Source: Deferribacteres bacterium
GTDB taxonomy: Bacteria; Zhuqueibacterota; Zhuqueibacteria; Zhuqueibacterales; Geothermadaptataceae
Reading direction: 5' to 3'
DNA length: 64,000 nt
Assembly: GCA_020633675.1 (NCBI GenBank)
Contig: JACKDE010000003.1
Coordinates: 496,001-560,000 of the forward strand
The number at the start of each line of letters is the position of its first letter. Positions within the stretch are counted from its first letter, which is position 1. Positions 35,133 through 43,197 of this stretch are shown here, piece after piece. The notes beneath the pieces are model-generated. The model searched no databases and was not told the DNA's origin. It was given only the letters and a program-made list of their open reading frames with translations. The position numbers were made by a program, and so were the translations under genes.

Positions 35133-35197
35133 TTTGCACCACTTCTATACTATTTTACTCCACTTTACTCCACTTTCAGCCACTATATAACACTATT
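35130..35197 (-). promoter_or_regulatory. Tandem MraZ-box array
   Basis: On the minus strand, boxes related to AAAGTGG occur at plus positions 35130, 35140, 35161, 35171, 35181 and 35191, with a degenerate one near 35150. Spacing is 10 bp, except one 11-bp step. Two adjacent units are identical (AAAGTGGAGT). This matches the known style of MraZ operators, short direct repeats one helical turn apart, and overlaps the -10 element and leader of the mraZ promoter, implying autorepression or modulation. Confidence 0.82.
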
Positions 35198-35212
35198 CCC
35201 CCACAATGTCAA
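35184..35212 (-). promoter_or_regulatory. Sigma70-type promoter of the dcw cluster
   Basis: Minus-strand TTGACA (35207-35212), a 17-bp spacer and TATATA (35184-35189). Predicted start near 35177, about 45 bp before the mraZ start codon. The -10 element lies inside the MraZ-box array. Confidence 0.78.
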
Positions 35213-35286
35213 TATTTTTTTGATATTTCCGGTAAGTTTCTTTAAACTTTCACTGCACGCATCTTTTCAGAAAACAGCCTTATCGC

Positions 35287-35315
35287 TTGCGACGCCCACG
35301 CCGTTGATTTATATT
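35287..35315 (+). promoter_or_regulatory. Possible promoter for hydrolase/ABC exporter genes
   Basis: TTGCGA (35287-35292), 17-bp spacer, TATATT (35310-35315), about 17-29 bp before the likely start codon. Spacing is ideal but both hexamers deviate from consensus, and the leader would be short. Confidence 0.45.
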
Positions 35316-35331
35316 TTTTGGAAAAACTTGT

Positions 35332-36091
35332 GTGGAGATCAGTTTGAAGAAAAGACCGAGTACAGCGATCCTTCTCATTCACGGTTTTACTGGCAGCCCG
35401 GCGCAAATCGCCTGGTTAGCCAGCGCACTACAGAGGGGAAGACGGCTTCGCTACAATTTGCCCAATTTTGAAAGGGCATGGTGCTCAGCCTGCAGATCTA
35501 ATCCATTTTCGTGCAGAAGATTGGATTGCACAGGTAGAACACCTGTTGCTCGAAACAAAGTCGCGCTTCACAAACGTTTTTATGGTTGGGTTTTCCATGG
35601 GTGGGACACTCGCCCTGCATCTTGCCGCAAACTATGATTTTAGTGGGGTGGCAACACTTGCAGCGCCAGTCAAACTCTCTTTAACTGATGAACTGCTGAT
35701 TCGCAGCTTTCATTGGATTGTTAAATGGCAGCACAAAACAAATGGCTCCGATATCAAAGATCGCTCGATGGCAGATTTGCTCTACACCTATTCGTCCTAT
35801 CCTTCCAGAAGCACTGTTGAAGTGTTTCGACTCGTTCGCAAAATCAAGCCGGCAATCTCGCGAATCTCAATGCCTATCCTGATTGTGCACGGTACCGAAG
35901 ACCATGTTGTGCCGGTGACAAATGCCGGACTGATCGCGAATAAAGTGGCATCACGTCATAAAAAGCTGGTGATTGTCCAAAACAGCTACCATATTTTGCC
36001 GATGGATTTTGATAAACAAACAATTCGTAGTGCTATTCATGCCTTTATTGGCGAGGTGCTGCAACAAGTCCCCGAACAGCCCCAAGCGTAA
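35332..36091 (+). pseudogene. Alpha/beta hydrolase (carboxylesterase type), frameshifted
   Basis: Two frames together make one protein of about 250 aa. The first (from GTG 35332, or better TTG 35344 with GGAG upstream) gives ILLIHGFTGSPAQIAWLA, the oxyanion-loop start of the family. The second, one base out of phase, continues as GFATICPILKGHGAQPADL, then the nucleophile elbow VGFSMGG, the acid HGTEDHVVP and the His in NSYHILPMD. Dropping one G from the GGGG run at 35435-35438 restores a continuous reading frame. Either an assembly or read error in a short homopolymer, or a real inactivating or phase-variable change. The family includes esterases and monoacylglycerol lipases of the EstB type. 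Upstream of the ABC exporter genes, same strand. Confidence 0.82.
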
Positions 36092-36132
36092 CAACGCTTG
36101 TTATCGACCGGCATAATACCATGCCGAAGTAA

Positions 36133-37902
36133 ATGGAAGAACGGATGTTAGAAAGCTCTCGCAAAGCGCAACTTTACTCGATTATCCCCTATCTTAAAAA
36201 ATACAAAAAAAGCATCTTGCTCGGTTTTGTCTTCATTTTGCTCACCAATGCGATCGGTATCTTCGAACCATATGTGCTCAAACAGGCGATCGACGCTCTG
36301 CAAGGTGAAATCACTTCGAAGCGACTCTTTCTCTTTGGTCTGGCAATCTTGGGGGTTGTTATTGCAGAAGGCTTTTTTCTTTATCTGACCCGCCAGACAC
36401 TCATCGTCATGTCACGCTTTATCGAATATGATTTGCGCAACGATTTTCTGCAGCATTTGCAAAAAATGTCGCAGCGCTTTTTCCACAAATTCAGCACTGG
36501 CGACCTCATGGCACGAGCAACCAATGATCTCAATGCAGTGCGCTCGCTTGTCGGACCGGGCATCATGTATTCGAGCAATACCATCATTTTGTTTATCGGA
36601 GCAACCACAATGATGCTTTTGCTCAGCCCTGCACTCACCATGTATGCACTCATCCCCTTCCCAATCATGGTGCTGGTGGTTTACAAACTGATGGGCAAGG
36701 TGCATGATATTTTCAAAGAAGCACAAGAGCAATTTTCGAAAATCACCACCCATGCGCAGGAGAATATCTCCGGCATTCGCGTGGTCAAAGCGTATGTGCA
36801 GGAAGAGCGGGAAAAGCGATATTTCGACCAACTCAACCAGGGCTATATAGAGATAAATTTGCGGTTGGTCAAAATCCGAGGCATTTTGTGGGCGAGTATG
36901 TCTTTCTTCTCCGGCACAGGTGTGCTGTTAATATTGTGGATCGGCGGCTCGAAAGTCGCAGCTGGCGAAATCACGCTGGGCGTATTGGTGGCGTTCTTTG
37001 CTTTGCTCGGTCGCATGACCTGGCCAATGATCGCCCTTGGTTGGGTGATCAATCTGACCCAACAAGGCATCGCATCCATGGGCCGGATCAACGAAATCCG
37101 CTATGCACAACCTGATATTGCCACAGCAGCTGAAGCAGACTTGAATATCACCAGCATTCTCGGCGAAATCGAGTTCAGGAATGTCTCTTTCCAATATCAG
37201 GGCCAGCCGGTTTTGCAGGATATCAATCTAAAAATACCGTGCGGTAAAACGCTCGCCATCGTCGGACCTGTTGGTAGCGGTAAGTCCACACTGATCAATT
37301 TGATTCCGCGTTTACTTGATGCCACTGGCGGCAGTGTTTTGATAGACGGGCGGCCTATCAGGGACATTCCGCTCGATGTTTTGCGCCGTCACATTGGCTA
37401 CACTCCGCAGGAAACCTTCCTTTTTTCAGAAACGATTCGTAGCAATATCGCCTTCGGTATGGGTGATGCTTCGGCAAACCAATACGAGGAAGCTGCACAA
37501 ATTTCGCAGATTCACGACGAAATTGCTGCGCTACCGCAAACCTATGAAACGCTGCTCGGCGAGCGTGGCATCAATCTTTCGGGCGGCCAAAAGCAGCGTA
37601 TCGCCATCAGTCGCGCCGTGATTCGCAAGCCCAGCATTCTATTGCTGGACGACGCGCTTTCATCGGTTGATACCTACACCGAGGAGGAAATTCTTTCTCG
37701 CTTGCGCCAACTCATGAAAGATCGCACCAGCGTGATTGTCTCCCATCGTATCAGCACCATCCGCGAAGCCGACGAAATCATTGTCTTGCATGACGGCAAA
37801 ATTGTGGAGCGCGGCGACCATCAGCACTTGCTTAAAATCGATGGCATCTATGCTGATCTTTTTCGCAAACAACAACTGGAACTGGAACTCGAGACTCTTT
37901 AA
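36133..37902 (+). CDS. ABC exporter half, degenerate-site subunit
   Basis: 589 aa, six-helix transmembrane domain then one nucleotide-binding domain. Walker A GPVGSGKST (about 378), Q-loop YTPQETFLFSE, signature LSGGQKQR, Walker B ILLLDDALSSVD, and switch VSHRIS. The catalytic Glu after Walker B is Asp, the mark of the degenerate site in heterodimeric exporters such as TM287/288 and BmrCD. The partner is the next gene, whose ATG overlaps this stop (TAATG). It probably exports lipids or amphipathic drugs; the substrate is unknown. Confidence 0.93.
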   Translation: MEERMLESSRKAQLYSIIPYLKKYKKSILLGFVFILLTNAIGIFEPYVLKQAIDALQGEITSKRLFLFGLAILGVVIAEGFFLYLTRQTLIVMSRFIEYDLRNDFLQHLQKMSQRFFHKFSTGDLMARATNDLNAVRSLVGPGIMYSSNTIILFIGATTMMLLLSPALTMYALIPFPIMVLVVYKLMGKVHDIFKEAQEQFSKITTHAQENISGIRVVKAYVQEEREKRYFDQLNQGYIEINLRLVKIRGILWASMSFFSGTGVLLILWIGGSKVAAGEITLGVLVAFFALLGRMTWPMIALGWVINLTQQGIASMGRINEIRYAQPDIATAAEADLNITSILGEIEFRNVSFQYQGQPVLQDINLKIPCGKTLAIVGPVGSGKSTLINLIPRLLDATGGSVLIDGRPIRDIPLDVLRRHIGYTPQETFLFSETIRSNIAFGMGDASANQYEEAAQISQIHDEIAALPQTYETLLGERGINLSGGQKQRIAISRAVIRKPSILLLDDALSSVDTYTEEEILSRLRQLMKDRTSVIVSHRISTIREADEIIVLHDGKIVERGDHQHLLKIDGIYADLFRKQQLELELETL

Positions 37903-39707
37903 TGTCCACACAGGAAGAAGAAAAACTAGGCAAAGTCTACGATGCCACCCTGGTTCGTCGGCTGATGCCGTTTATTTTAGCCTACAAAAAACAGGCTACA
38001 CTGGCTTTGCTGATGATCTTGCTGGCTTCTGCCTTCCAAATCATCACCCCAAAGCTGACCCAGATCGGCATCGATGACTACATTCAGCACAATGATTTGG
38101 CAGGACTGCGCATCATCATCGCGGTATTCATCGGTGTGCTCGTGCTCGGCTTTTTTACCCGCCTGGCAGAGATGTACACAATGGAGTGGATCGGGCAACA
38201 CATCATGTTCGATTTGCGCCAAAAAATTTTCGGCCACCTTCAACATCTCTCTCTCACTTTTTTCAACCGCAATCCTGTCGGCCGGCTCATGACGCGCGTA
38301 ACCAATGATGTCGAGGCCTTAAATGAATTGTTCACCTCGGGTATGGTTGCCATATTCGGCGACATTCTTACGCTAATCGGCATTCTTTCGATCATGTTCT
38401 ACATGAACTGGAAGCTCACTCTGGCCACAATGCTGGTGCTGCCACTACTTTTTATTATCACCATTATTTTTAAAATAAAGGTACGAGAAGCATTTCGCGC
38501 TATTCGTACACGCATCGCGCGCATCAATAGTTATTTGCAGGAAAACATTTCCGGCATGATGGTGGTGCAACTCTTCAACCGGGAGCGCAAAAATTTTATC
38601 GAATTCGACAAGCTCAACCGCGATCATCTCGACGCCTACCTAAAAACGATCTTCTACTTCGCTGTCTTTTATCCGGCGGTCGACATCATCGGAGCGCTCT
38701 CGACGGGCTTGATTATTTGGTACGGCGGCATAAAAATCCTGGCGGGGCAACTGAGCTTCGGTGAATTGGTGGCTTTCATTCAATATGCTATCATGTTTTA
38801 CCGACCGATCAGCGATCTATCCGAAAAATTCAACATCCTGCAATCCGCGATGGCGGCAAGTGAACGCATTTTCAGCATTTTGGACCAAAAGCAAGAAGAA
38901 GGACATGCTGAATCGGAAATGGAGACTTCACCTCATCTGCGTGGTGAAATCGAATTTTCGGACGTTTGGTTTGCATACAAAGACGACAACTGGGTATTGA
39001 AGGACGTTTCGTTTGTCATTGAGCCCGGCGAAAAAATCGCGATCGTCGGCGCAACCGGAGCAGGCAAATCGACCATTATCAACTTGCTCGGCCGGTTTTA
39101 CACCATCCAGCGCGGCAAGATTTTGCTCGACGGTCAGAATATCGATTCGTACGGACTGCAGCATTTGCGGCGCAATATTGGCATTGTCCTGCAGGATGTT
39201 TTTATGTTTGCCGGCACAGTTGCCGACAATATCCGGCTCGGCAACAGCCAAATCAGCGATGAAAAAATTCGCCAGGCAGCCAAAGATGTCAACGCGCTCG
39301 GTTTTATCGAAAAGCTCCCTTGTGGTTTTGACGAAAGGCTGATTGAACGCGGCGCGACACTTTCGGTTGGGCAACGGCAGTTGCTGGCTTTTGCTCGCGC
39401 ACTGGCTTTCGATCCAGCTATTCTCATTCTCGACGAGGCAACATCTAACATCGACACAGAGACCGAAATTCTGATTCAGGCTGCACTGCAGCGACTGACC
39501 GAAAATCGTACATCGATCATTATCGCCCACCGCCTCTCGACCATCCAGCATGTCGACCGGATCATCGCAATGCACCATGGCGAAGTGAGAGAAATTGGCA
39601 CGCACGAGCAATTGCTGGCGAAAAATGGTCTCTACTCCCGCCTTTATCGTTTGCAATTCTCAGCAGAACAGTCGGCCAACACCCCGATTGAGACGCCAGT
39701 CATCTAA
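37902..39707 (+). CDS. ABC exporter half, consensus-site subunit
   Basis: 601 aa, same layout as its partner. Walker A GATGAGKSTIINLLG, Q-loop VLQDVFMFAGT, Walker B ILILDEATSNID with the catalytic Glu present, switch IAHRLS. The signature is LSVGQRQ instead of LSGGQ. In a heterodimer this altered signature faces the partner's Asp-bearing Walker B, forming the degenerate site. The consensus site combines this Walker A/B with the partner's LSGGQ, so the pair is self-consistent as one asymmetric transporter. Translationally coupled to the preceding gene. Confidence 0.94.
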   Translation: MSTQEEEKLGKVYDATLVRRLMPFILAYKKQATLALLMILLASAFQIITPKLTQIGIDDYIQHNDLAGLRIIIAVFIGVLVLGFFTRLAEMYTMEWIGQHIMFDLRQKIFGHLQHLSLTFFNRNPVGRLMTRVTNDVEALNELFTSGMVAIFGDILTLIGILSIMFYMNWKLTLATMLVLPLLFIITIIFKIKVREAFRAIRTRIARINSYLQENISGMMVVQLFNRERKNFIEFDKLNRDHLDAYLKTIFYFAVFYPAVDIIGALSTGLIIWYGGIKILAGQLSFGELVAFIQYAIMFYRPISDLSEKFNILQSAMAASERIFSILDQKQEEGHAESEMETSPHLRGEIEFSDVWFAYKDDNWVLKDVSFVIEPGEKIAIVGATGAGKSTIINLLGRFYTIQRGKILLDGQNIDSYGLQHLRRNIGIVLQDVFMFAGTVADNIRLGNSQISDEKIRQAAKDVNALGFIEKLPCGFDERLIERGATLSVGQRQLLAFARALAFDPAILILDEATSNIDTETEILIQAALQRLTENRTSIIIAHRLSTIQHVDRIIAMHHGEVREIGTHEQLLAKNGLYSRLYRLQFSAEQSANTPIETPVI

Positions 39708-39782
39708 TTAAATCGACTTTAAAATTCTTCATAAAACAAGGCAGTCAAAAAGGCAGGTTATGCTTTTTCGGTGTGGATGGGC

Positions 39783-39812
39783 AAAAAAAAGCCCCCGACT
39801 TGCGTCAGGGGC
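39783..39812 (-). terminator. Intrinsic terminator after the response regulator gene
   Basis: GCCCC (39791-39795) pairs with GGGGC (39808-39812), with inner GAC/GTC around a TTGC loop and one mismatch. On the minus strand it is followed by eight T residues (39783-39790). About 27 bp after the stop of the regulator gene. Confidence 0.85.
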
Positions 39813-39838
39813 CCGGAGGGAGGAAAAATGAGATAAAT

Positions 39839-40522
39839 CTATAGGAACCGATAGCCGGTACCGTGAATGGTTTCGATGTATTGTGAAGGGTATTTGTACT
39901 CACCCAATTTTTCGCGCAGTCGTTTGATATGAACATCCACTGTGCGATTGGTAACGTATACTTTTTTACCCCATACCTTCTCGAGAATTTCCTTGCGGCT
40001 AAAAACATTGTTGCGTCGCGATGCGAGCAAGTAGAGTAATTTGAACTGAATATAGGTCAACTCGATCGGCTTGCCAGCCTTGCGAACACGGTGTTCGTCT
40101 AAATCGATTTCTATATCTTTCACTCTGATTTTTTTGTTATCTGCCAGAACAATACGGCGGGCCAGCGCCTTCATTTTAGCTGCCACTTCGCGTGGTCGCA
40201 ATGGCAGTTCCATTACATCGTCGGCCCCTTTCTCCAGACCTTTGATAATCAGATTTTCATCATCGGTGTCGGTCAGCAAAATCAGTGCTGCTTTGCGTGT
40301 CACCAAATCATCCTTCAATTCAGCGCACACAGCCCATGCATCCTCACCAAATGTATCGATGTCGATCAAAATGGCGAATGGTTTTTCGCGTAACGCCATA
40401 CCAGGTGCATCTTCGATGTCGTCGGAGAATTTGAGAGAGAAGCCATCTTTCTCAAGCAGAGTCTTTAACGATTTTGTTTCGCTGGTGTCCTTACCAAAGT
40501 ATAGTGCAGTTCCTTTCTCCAT
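39839..40522 (-). CDS. OmpR-type regulator with degenerate receiver
   Basis: 228 aa from the ATG at 40522 (GGAGGAG just upstream). Residues 1-118 have the receiver fold: a candidate phosphoacceptor Asp in FAILIDIDTFGED and the Thr in LILLTDTDDE are kept. The acidic pair normally near residue 10 is replaced (ALYFGKD), and the conserved Lys of the KPF motif is Leu (ELPLRPREV). The C-terminal winged helix is standard: YIQFKLLYLLASRRNNVFSR, VYVTNRTVDVHIKRLREKL, IETIHGTGYRFL. It therefore likely binds DNA as a dimer but is not controlled by ordinary phosphorylation. No histidine kinase gene is adjacent; 643 bp of gene-free DNA lies upstream. Confidence 0.9.
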   Translation of the reverse strand: MEKGTALYFGKDTSETKSLKTLLEKDGFSLKFSDDIEDAPGMALREKPFAILIDIDTFGEDAWAVCAELKDDLVTRKAALILLTDTDDENLIIKGLEKGADDVMELPLRPREVAAKMKALARRIVLADNKKIRVKDIEIDLDEHRVRKAGKPIELTYIQFKLLYLLASRRNNVFSRKEILEKVWGKKVYVTNRTVDVHIKRLREKLGEYKYPSQYIETIHGTGYRFL

Positions 40523-40595
40523 CTGCTCCTCCAGTGTTGTGGTTCGTCCTTTATGTTGTTGGCGAGGATAATATCTGTTCGGTTTCAGGATAAAA

Positions 40596-40710
40596 CTGAC
40601 TTCACACCGAGACGCGGTGAGGATCAATGTTGTGCGTGCGTCCTATACCCTTCCAAACTTGAACTCCGGTTTGGACTGACGTTGCTCCCGGTGTGAAGTA
40701 CTGAAGTCAG
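40596..40710. repeat. Nested inverted repeats upstream of regulator gene
   Basis: ACTTCACACCG (40599-40609) is the reverse complement of CGGTGTGAAGT (40689-40699). In addition CTGACTTCA (40596-40604) is the reverse complement of TGAAGTCAG (40702-40710). The left arm can thus pair with either right arm, giving alternative structures or spaced binding sites just before the regulator gene. Confidence 0.55.
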
Positions 40711-40921
40711 ATACGTGTTGTCAATTACCCTTTATCCCTTCAATCAATTACCGGCTTTTTTACAGCATTGATCATGCCACAATCGATTAAATCGAAAAAA
40801 TACTTCCCCACCCTTTCATGGAAGAACAAATAATTTTTTGTTTTTAATTAAGTTAATAGGGAAAATTTTTGTGATTTTTTCTCGTCGTTTTCTTGCGCTT
40901 TTTGCAATAAACGCATCACTT

Positions 40922-40939
40922 AATGACAAATTTGTCATT
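40922..40939. promoter_or_regulatory. 18-bp perfect palindrome, operator-like
   Basis: AATGACAAATTTGTCATT reads the same on both strands. It sits in AT-rich gene-free DNA between the OmpR-type regulator and the ExbD gene. Size and symmetry fit a dimeric repressor or activator site; the binding protein is unknown. Confidence 0.5.
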
Positions 40940-41165
40940 TCGGACAATTTTCCGCCAGATGAAGTGTACAATTATCAACCAGTTGTGGTTCTGGACTAAA
41001 ATCGGTCAACATATGGAAAATTAGTTGCGGGAAAAGTGAAGAATTTCAGCGAGGGCAAGTACAGGCAGGAATAGTGCTAAATGAGGTTAAGCGCTCCGGG
41101 ACATTGGGTACCGCAGTTGCATTTAAACATAACGAATTTTGCGAACGCCCCCACCGATGCAGCGT

Positions 41166-41579
41166 TTACTGATTCTTGGATGGAGTTGGTGCAGTCGCCA
41201 CAACCAGTTTCTTGACACCAGCCAGACGGGCCTGGTCCATTGCGCGCACAACTGTGCCATGGGAAGTATCGGTGTCAGCCTTCAACGTCAGGCTCTCATC
41301 CTCCATCTCGGGCAAAGCTGATTTTAAACGGCTCTGCAAGCTATCCATCGCCACCGGGATGTTGTTCAGAAAAAGCCCGCCCTCTTTGCTCAGGTAAAGT
41401 GTGTATTCTTTTTTTTCACCGACCTCTGCGCTTTCAGCTGAGGGCAAGGTCAACTTCATCCCCGGCTCATCGATAAAAGTGGTGGAAACCAACAAGAATA
41501 TCAACAACAGGAAGAGTACATCGATTAGTGAAGTAATATTGATGATGGTTTTGCGTTTTTGTTTTTGTCTAAGCTGCAT
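41166..41579 (-). CDS. exbD: ExbD/TolR family biopolymer transporter
   Basis: 137 aa. Short basic N-terminus, a single membrane helix carrying the essential Asp (ITSLIDVLFLLLIFLLVST), then a periplasmic domain (LTLPSAESAE, LTLKADTDTSHGTVVRAMDQ). It works with the ExbB-like protein encoded upstream as the proton-driven motor energising TonB. The start overlaps the ExbB end by 11 bp. With a TonB gene in the same operon and no TolA/TolB/Pal, the ExbD naming is preferred over TolR. Confidence 0.9.
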   Translation of the reverse strand: MQLRQKQKRKTIINITSLIDVLFLLLIFLLVSTTFIDEPGMKLTLPSAESAEVGEKKEYTLYLSKEGGLFLNNIPVAMDSLQSRLKSALPEMEDESLTLKADTDTSHGTVVRAMDQARLAGVKKLVVATAPTPSKNQ

Positions 41580-42222
41580 CGCTCACTTCCACTCCACCTT
41601 GGGAGAATTGCTTGACTTTCATGATCAAATCAGAACTGTATTTTTCAATTTCGAGCACCAAATTTTCGGCACGATCGGAAAAATAGTTAAAAAAGACCAC
41701 GGCTGGAATACCGATGGACAGGCCGACGATTGTTGTGATAAGCGCTTCGCTGATTCCGCCTGAAAGCGCAGATGCTTCGCCGATTCCGAGTTCAGCAATG
41801 ACGTTGAACACCTTCAAGATGCCGATAACCGTGCCCAGCAAACCCAACAGGGGTGCAACGCCAGCGATAGTTTCGAGCGCCACCAGGCCGCGTTCCAGCA
41901 TGCGAATTTCCTGGCGGCCCGTATCCAGCACCAACTCTTTGAGCTCATCCTTTTGCAGATGGCTATTTTGCAAAACCGTTAGTATCAGCGTCGGGAACGG
42001 ACCGTTATGCTTTTTGCAAATCGATTGCGCCAGGCTTAAATCTTTTTCTGAAGTAACGTTATCAAGCACACTCACGATCTCCGGCACGATCACCTTGCGC
42101 GTGCGCATTGTGATCAATTTTTCGATGACGATTGCCAGACCTATCAGCGAACACAAAGCCAACGGAATCATAGCCAATCCGCCGCTCGTTATAAAATCCC
42201 ACACAACTTTGATCGATTCCAT
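41569..42222 (-). CDS. exbB: ExbB/TolQ/MotA family proton channel protein
   Basis: 217 aa, three membrane helices: about 15-35 (GGLAMIPLALCSLIGLAIVI), and two after residue 120. The conserved LETIAGVAPLLGLLGTVIGIL and SEALITTIVGLSIGIPAVVFFNYF segments line the proton path. Forms the pentameric stator with ExbD. Ribosome-binding site AAGGAAGGAA precedes the ATG. Middle gene of tonB-exbB-exbD. Confidence 0.94.
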   Translation of the reverse strand: MESIKVVWDFITSGGLAMIPLALCSLIGLAIVIEKLITMRTRKVIVPEIVSVLDNVTSEKDLSLAQSICKKHNGPFPTLILTVLQNSHLQKDELKELVLDTGRQEIRMLERGLVALETIAGVAPLLGLLGTVIGILKVFNVIAELGIGEASALSGGISEALITTIVGLSIGIPAVVFFNYFSDRAENLVLEIEKYSSDLIMKVKQFSQGGVEVSDAA

Positions 42223-42231
42223 TTCCTTCCT

Positions 42232-43101
42232 TCATCGTTTGACATAATACTCGAAACGCGCCGTGATTTCCAAAAATTGTTCAGGAAAGTCCTTTGGCAG
42301 CGGCTCAAAAGGCAAAGACAATTCAATGGCACGCTTGCTCGTCTCCATCAGCGACTTATGACCATTGTAATCGACAACTTCCAGCACTTCAAGCTTGCCA
42401 TTTGGCGCGATACGAAACTTAATATAGCTGATGCCGCTGATCATCCCCATGTGGGTAAATGCTGGCGGCGGGAAAATATTTTTTTCAATTTTGCGTTTCA
42501 GTCGCAGCATATAAGGCGCGTATTCCCATGAATATGTATTCAAGGAGAAGCTGCCGAGGTCCGGTGCGCGCGAGTTTAAATTTTCGTTACGTGGTCGATC
42601 CACTTCGCCATCGCCGGGCCTCTCCTGCGGTTCTTTTATATTGCTCGGCGACAGGAACTCTCGCGAAAAAGCATTTTTCTTTGGAGGCGCCTGCAAAACA
42701 TTTTCCGCCTGTTCACTGGTTTTTGGCGCCGTTTCCGGTACCTGCTCCGGTTGCGCCTGGCGCTTTTCAGGCATTTGCAGAACCGGCACGATCCCTTCCG
42801 AGAATGGATCATCTACAGGCAAGTTGTTCGGTGATTTTTCATTCTGCGCGCGCGCGATTTTATCCGAAACAAATTGTGGCTGCTCTGTCGGCTGCTGGGC
42901 TCGCGCAGATTCAGGCGTTTCGACCAGTTCGAAAACGAGCGGTGGCGGGGATTTCACCGCAGCTTGCGTGAGCGCGTCTGAAATCACCAAAGGGCCAAAA
43001 TCAATATGGATTAAGAAGGCTCCCAGCAGGAATAGCAGCAGATGAAAGATAATCGATACTGCGATTGCGCGGGGCAGCCATTTGGATCGCGTGTTTTTCA
43101 T
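42232..43101 (-). CDS. tonB: TonB-like energy transducer
   Basis: 289 aa. N-terminal anchor (VSIIFHLLLFLLGAFLIHI, with the characteristic Ser/His positions), a long Pro/Gln/Glu-rich periplasmic spacer (about 50-190) and a C-terminal TonB domain with YMLRLKRKIEKNIFPPPAF, GISYIKFRIAPNGKLE and LPFEPLPKDFPEQFLEITARFEY. It transmits proton-motive energy from ExbBD to outer-membrane receptors. No TonB-dependent receptor gene is in the window. It follows the metallo-beta-lactamase-fold gene by about 96 bp on the same strand. Confidence 0.92.
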   Translation of the reverse strand: MKNTRSKWLPRAIAVSIIFHLLLFLLGAFLIHIDFGPLVISDALTQAAVKSPPPLVFELVETPESARAQQPTEQPQFVSDKIARAQNEKSPNNLPVDDPFSEGIVPVLQMPEKRQAQPEQVPETAPKTSEQAENVLQAPPKKNAFSREFLSPSNIKEPQERPGDGEVDRPRNENLNSRAPDLGSFSLNTYSWEYAPYMLRLKRKIEKNIFPPPAFTHMGMISGISYIKFRIAPNGKLEVLEVVDYNGHKSLMETSKRAIELSLPFEPLPKDFPEQFLEITARFEYYVKR

Positions 43102-43197
43102 AAATCTTCATTTATCGGCGGATCAAAATTGCCAGCGCGTTGGCGTTGTCCCATTTCAAAGTTGCATTTTCGCCATGTAAGCAGTGTCGCCTTGGCA

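Larger units (their letters stand above)
40523..41165. other. Gene-free region upstream of the OmpR-type regulator
   Basis: 643 bp without a convincing gene, AT-rich in its central part. It holds an 11-bp inverted repeat pair and an 18-bp perfect palindrome, listed separately. Both could be operator sites for the regulator transcribed away from here. No consensus promoter was assigned. Confidence 0.5.

Noticed and set aside
38928..39656. 242-aa minus-strand frame opposite the second ABC gene
   Set aside because: Antisense shadow of a well-conserved ABC ATPase domain.
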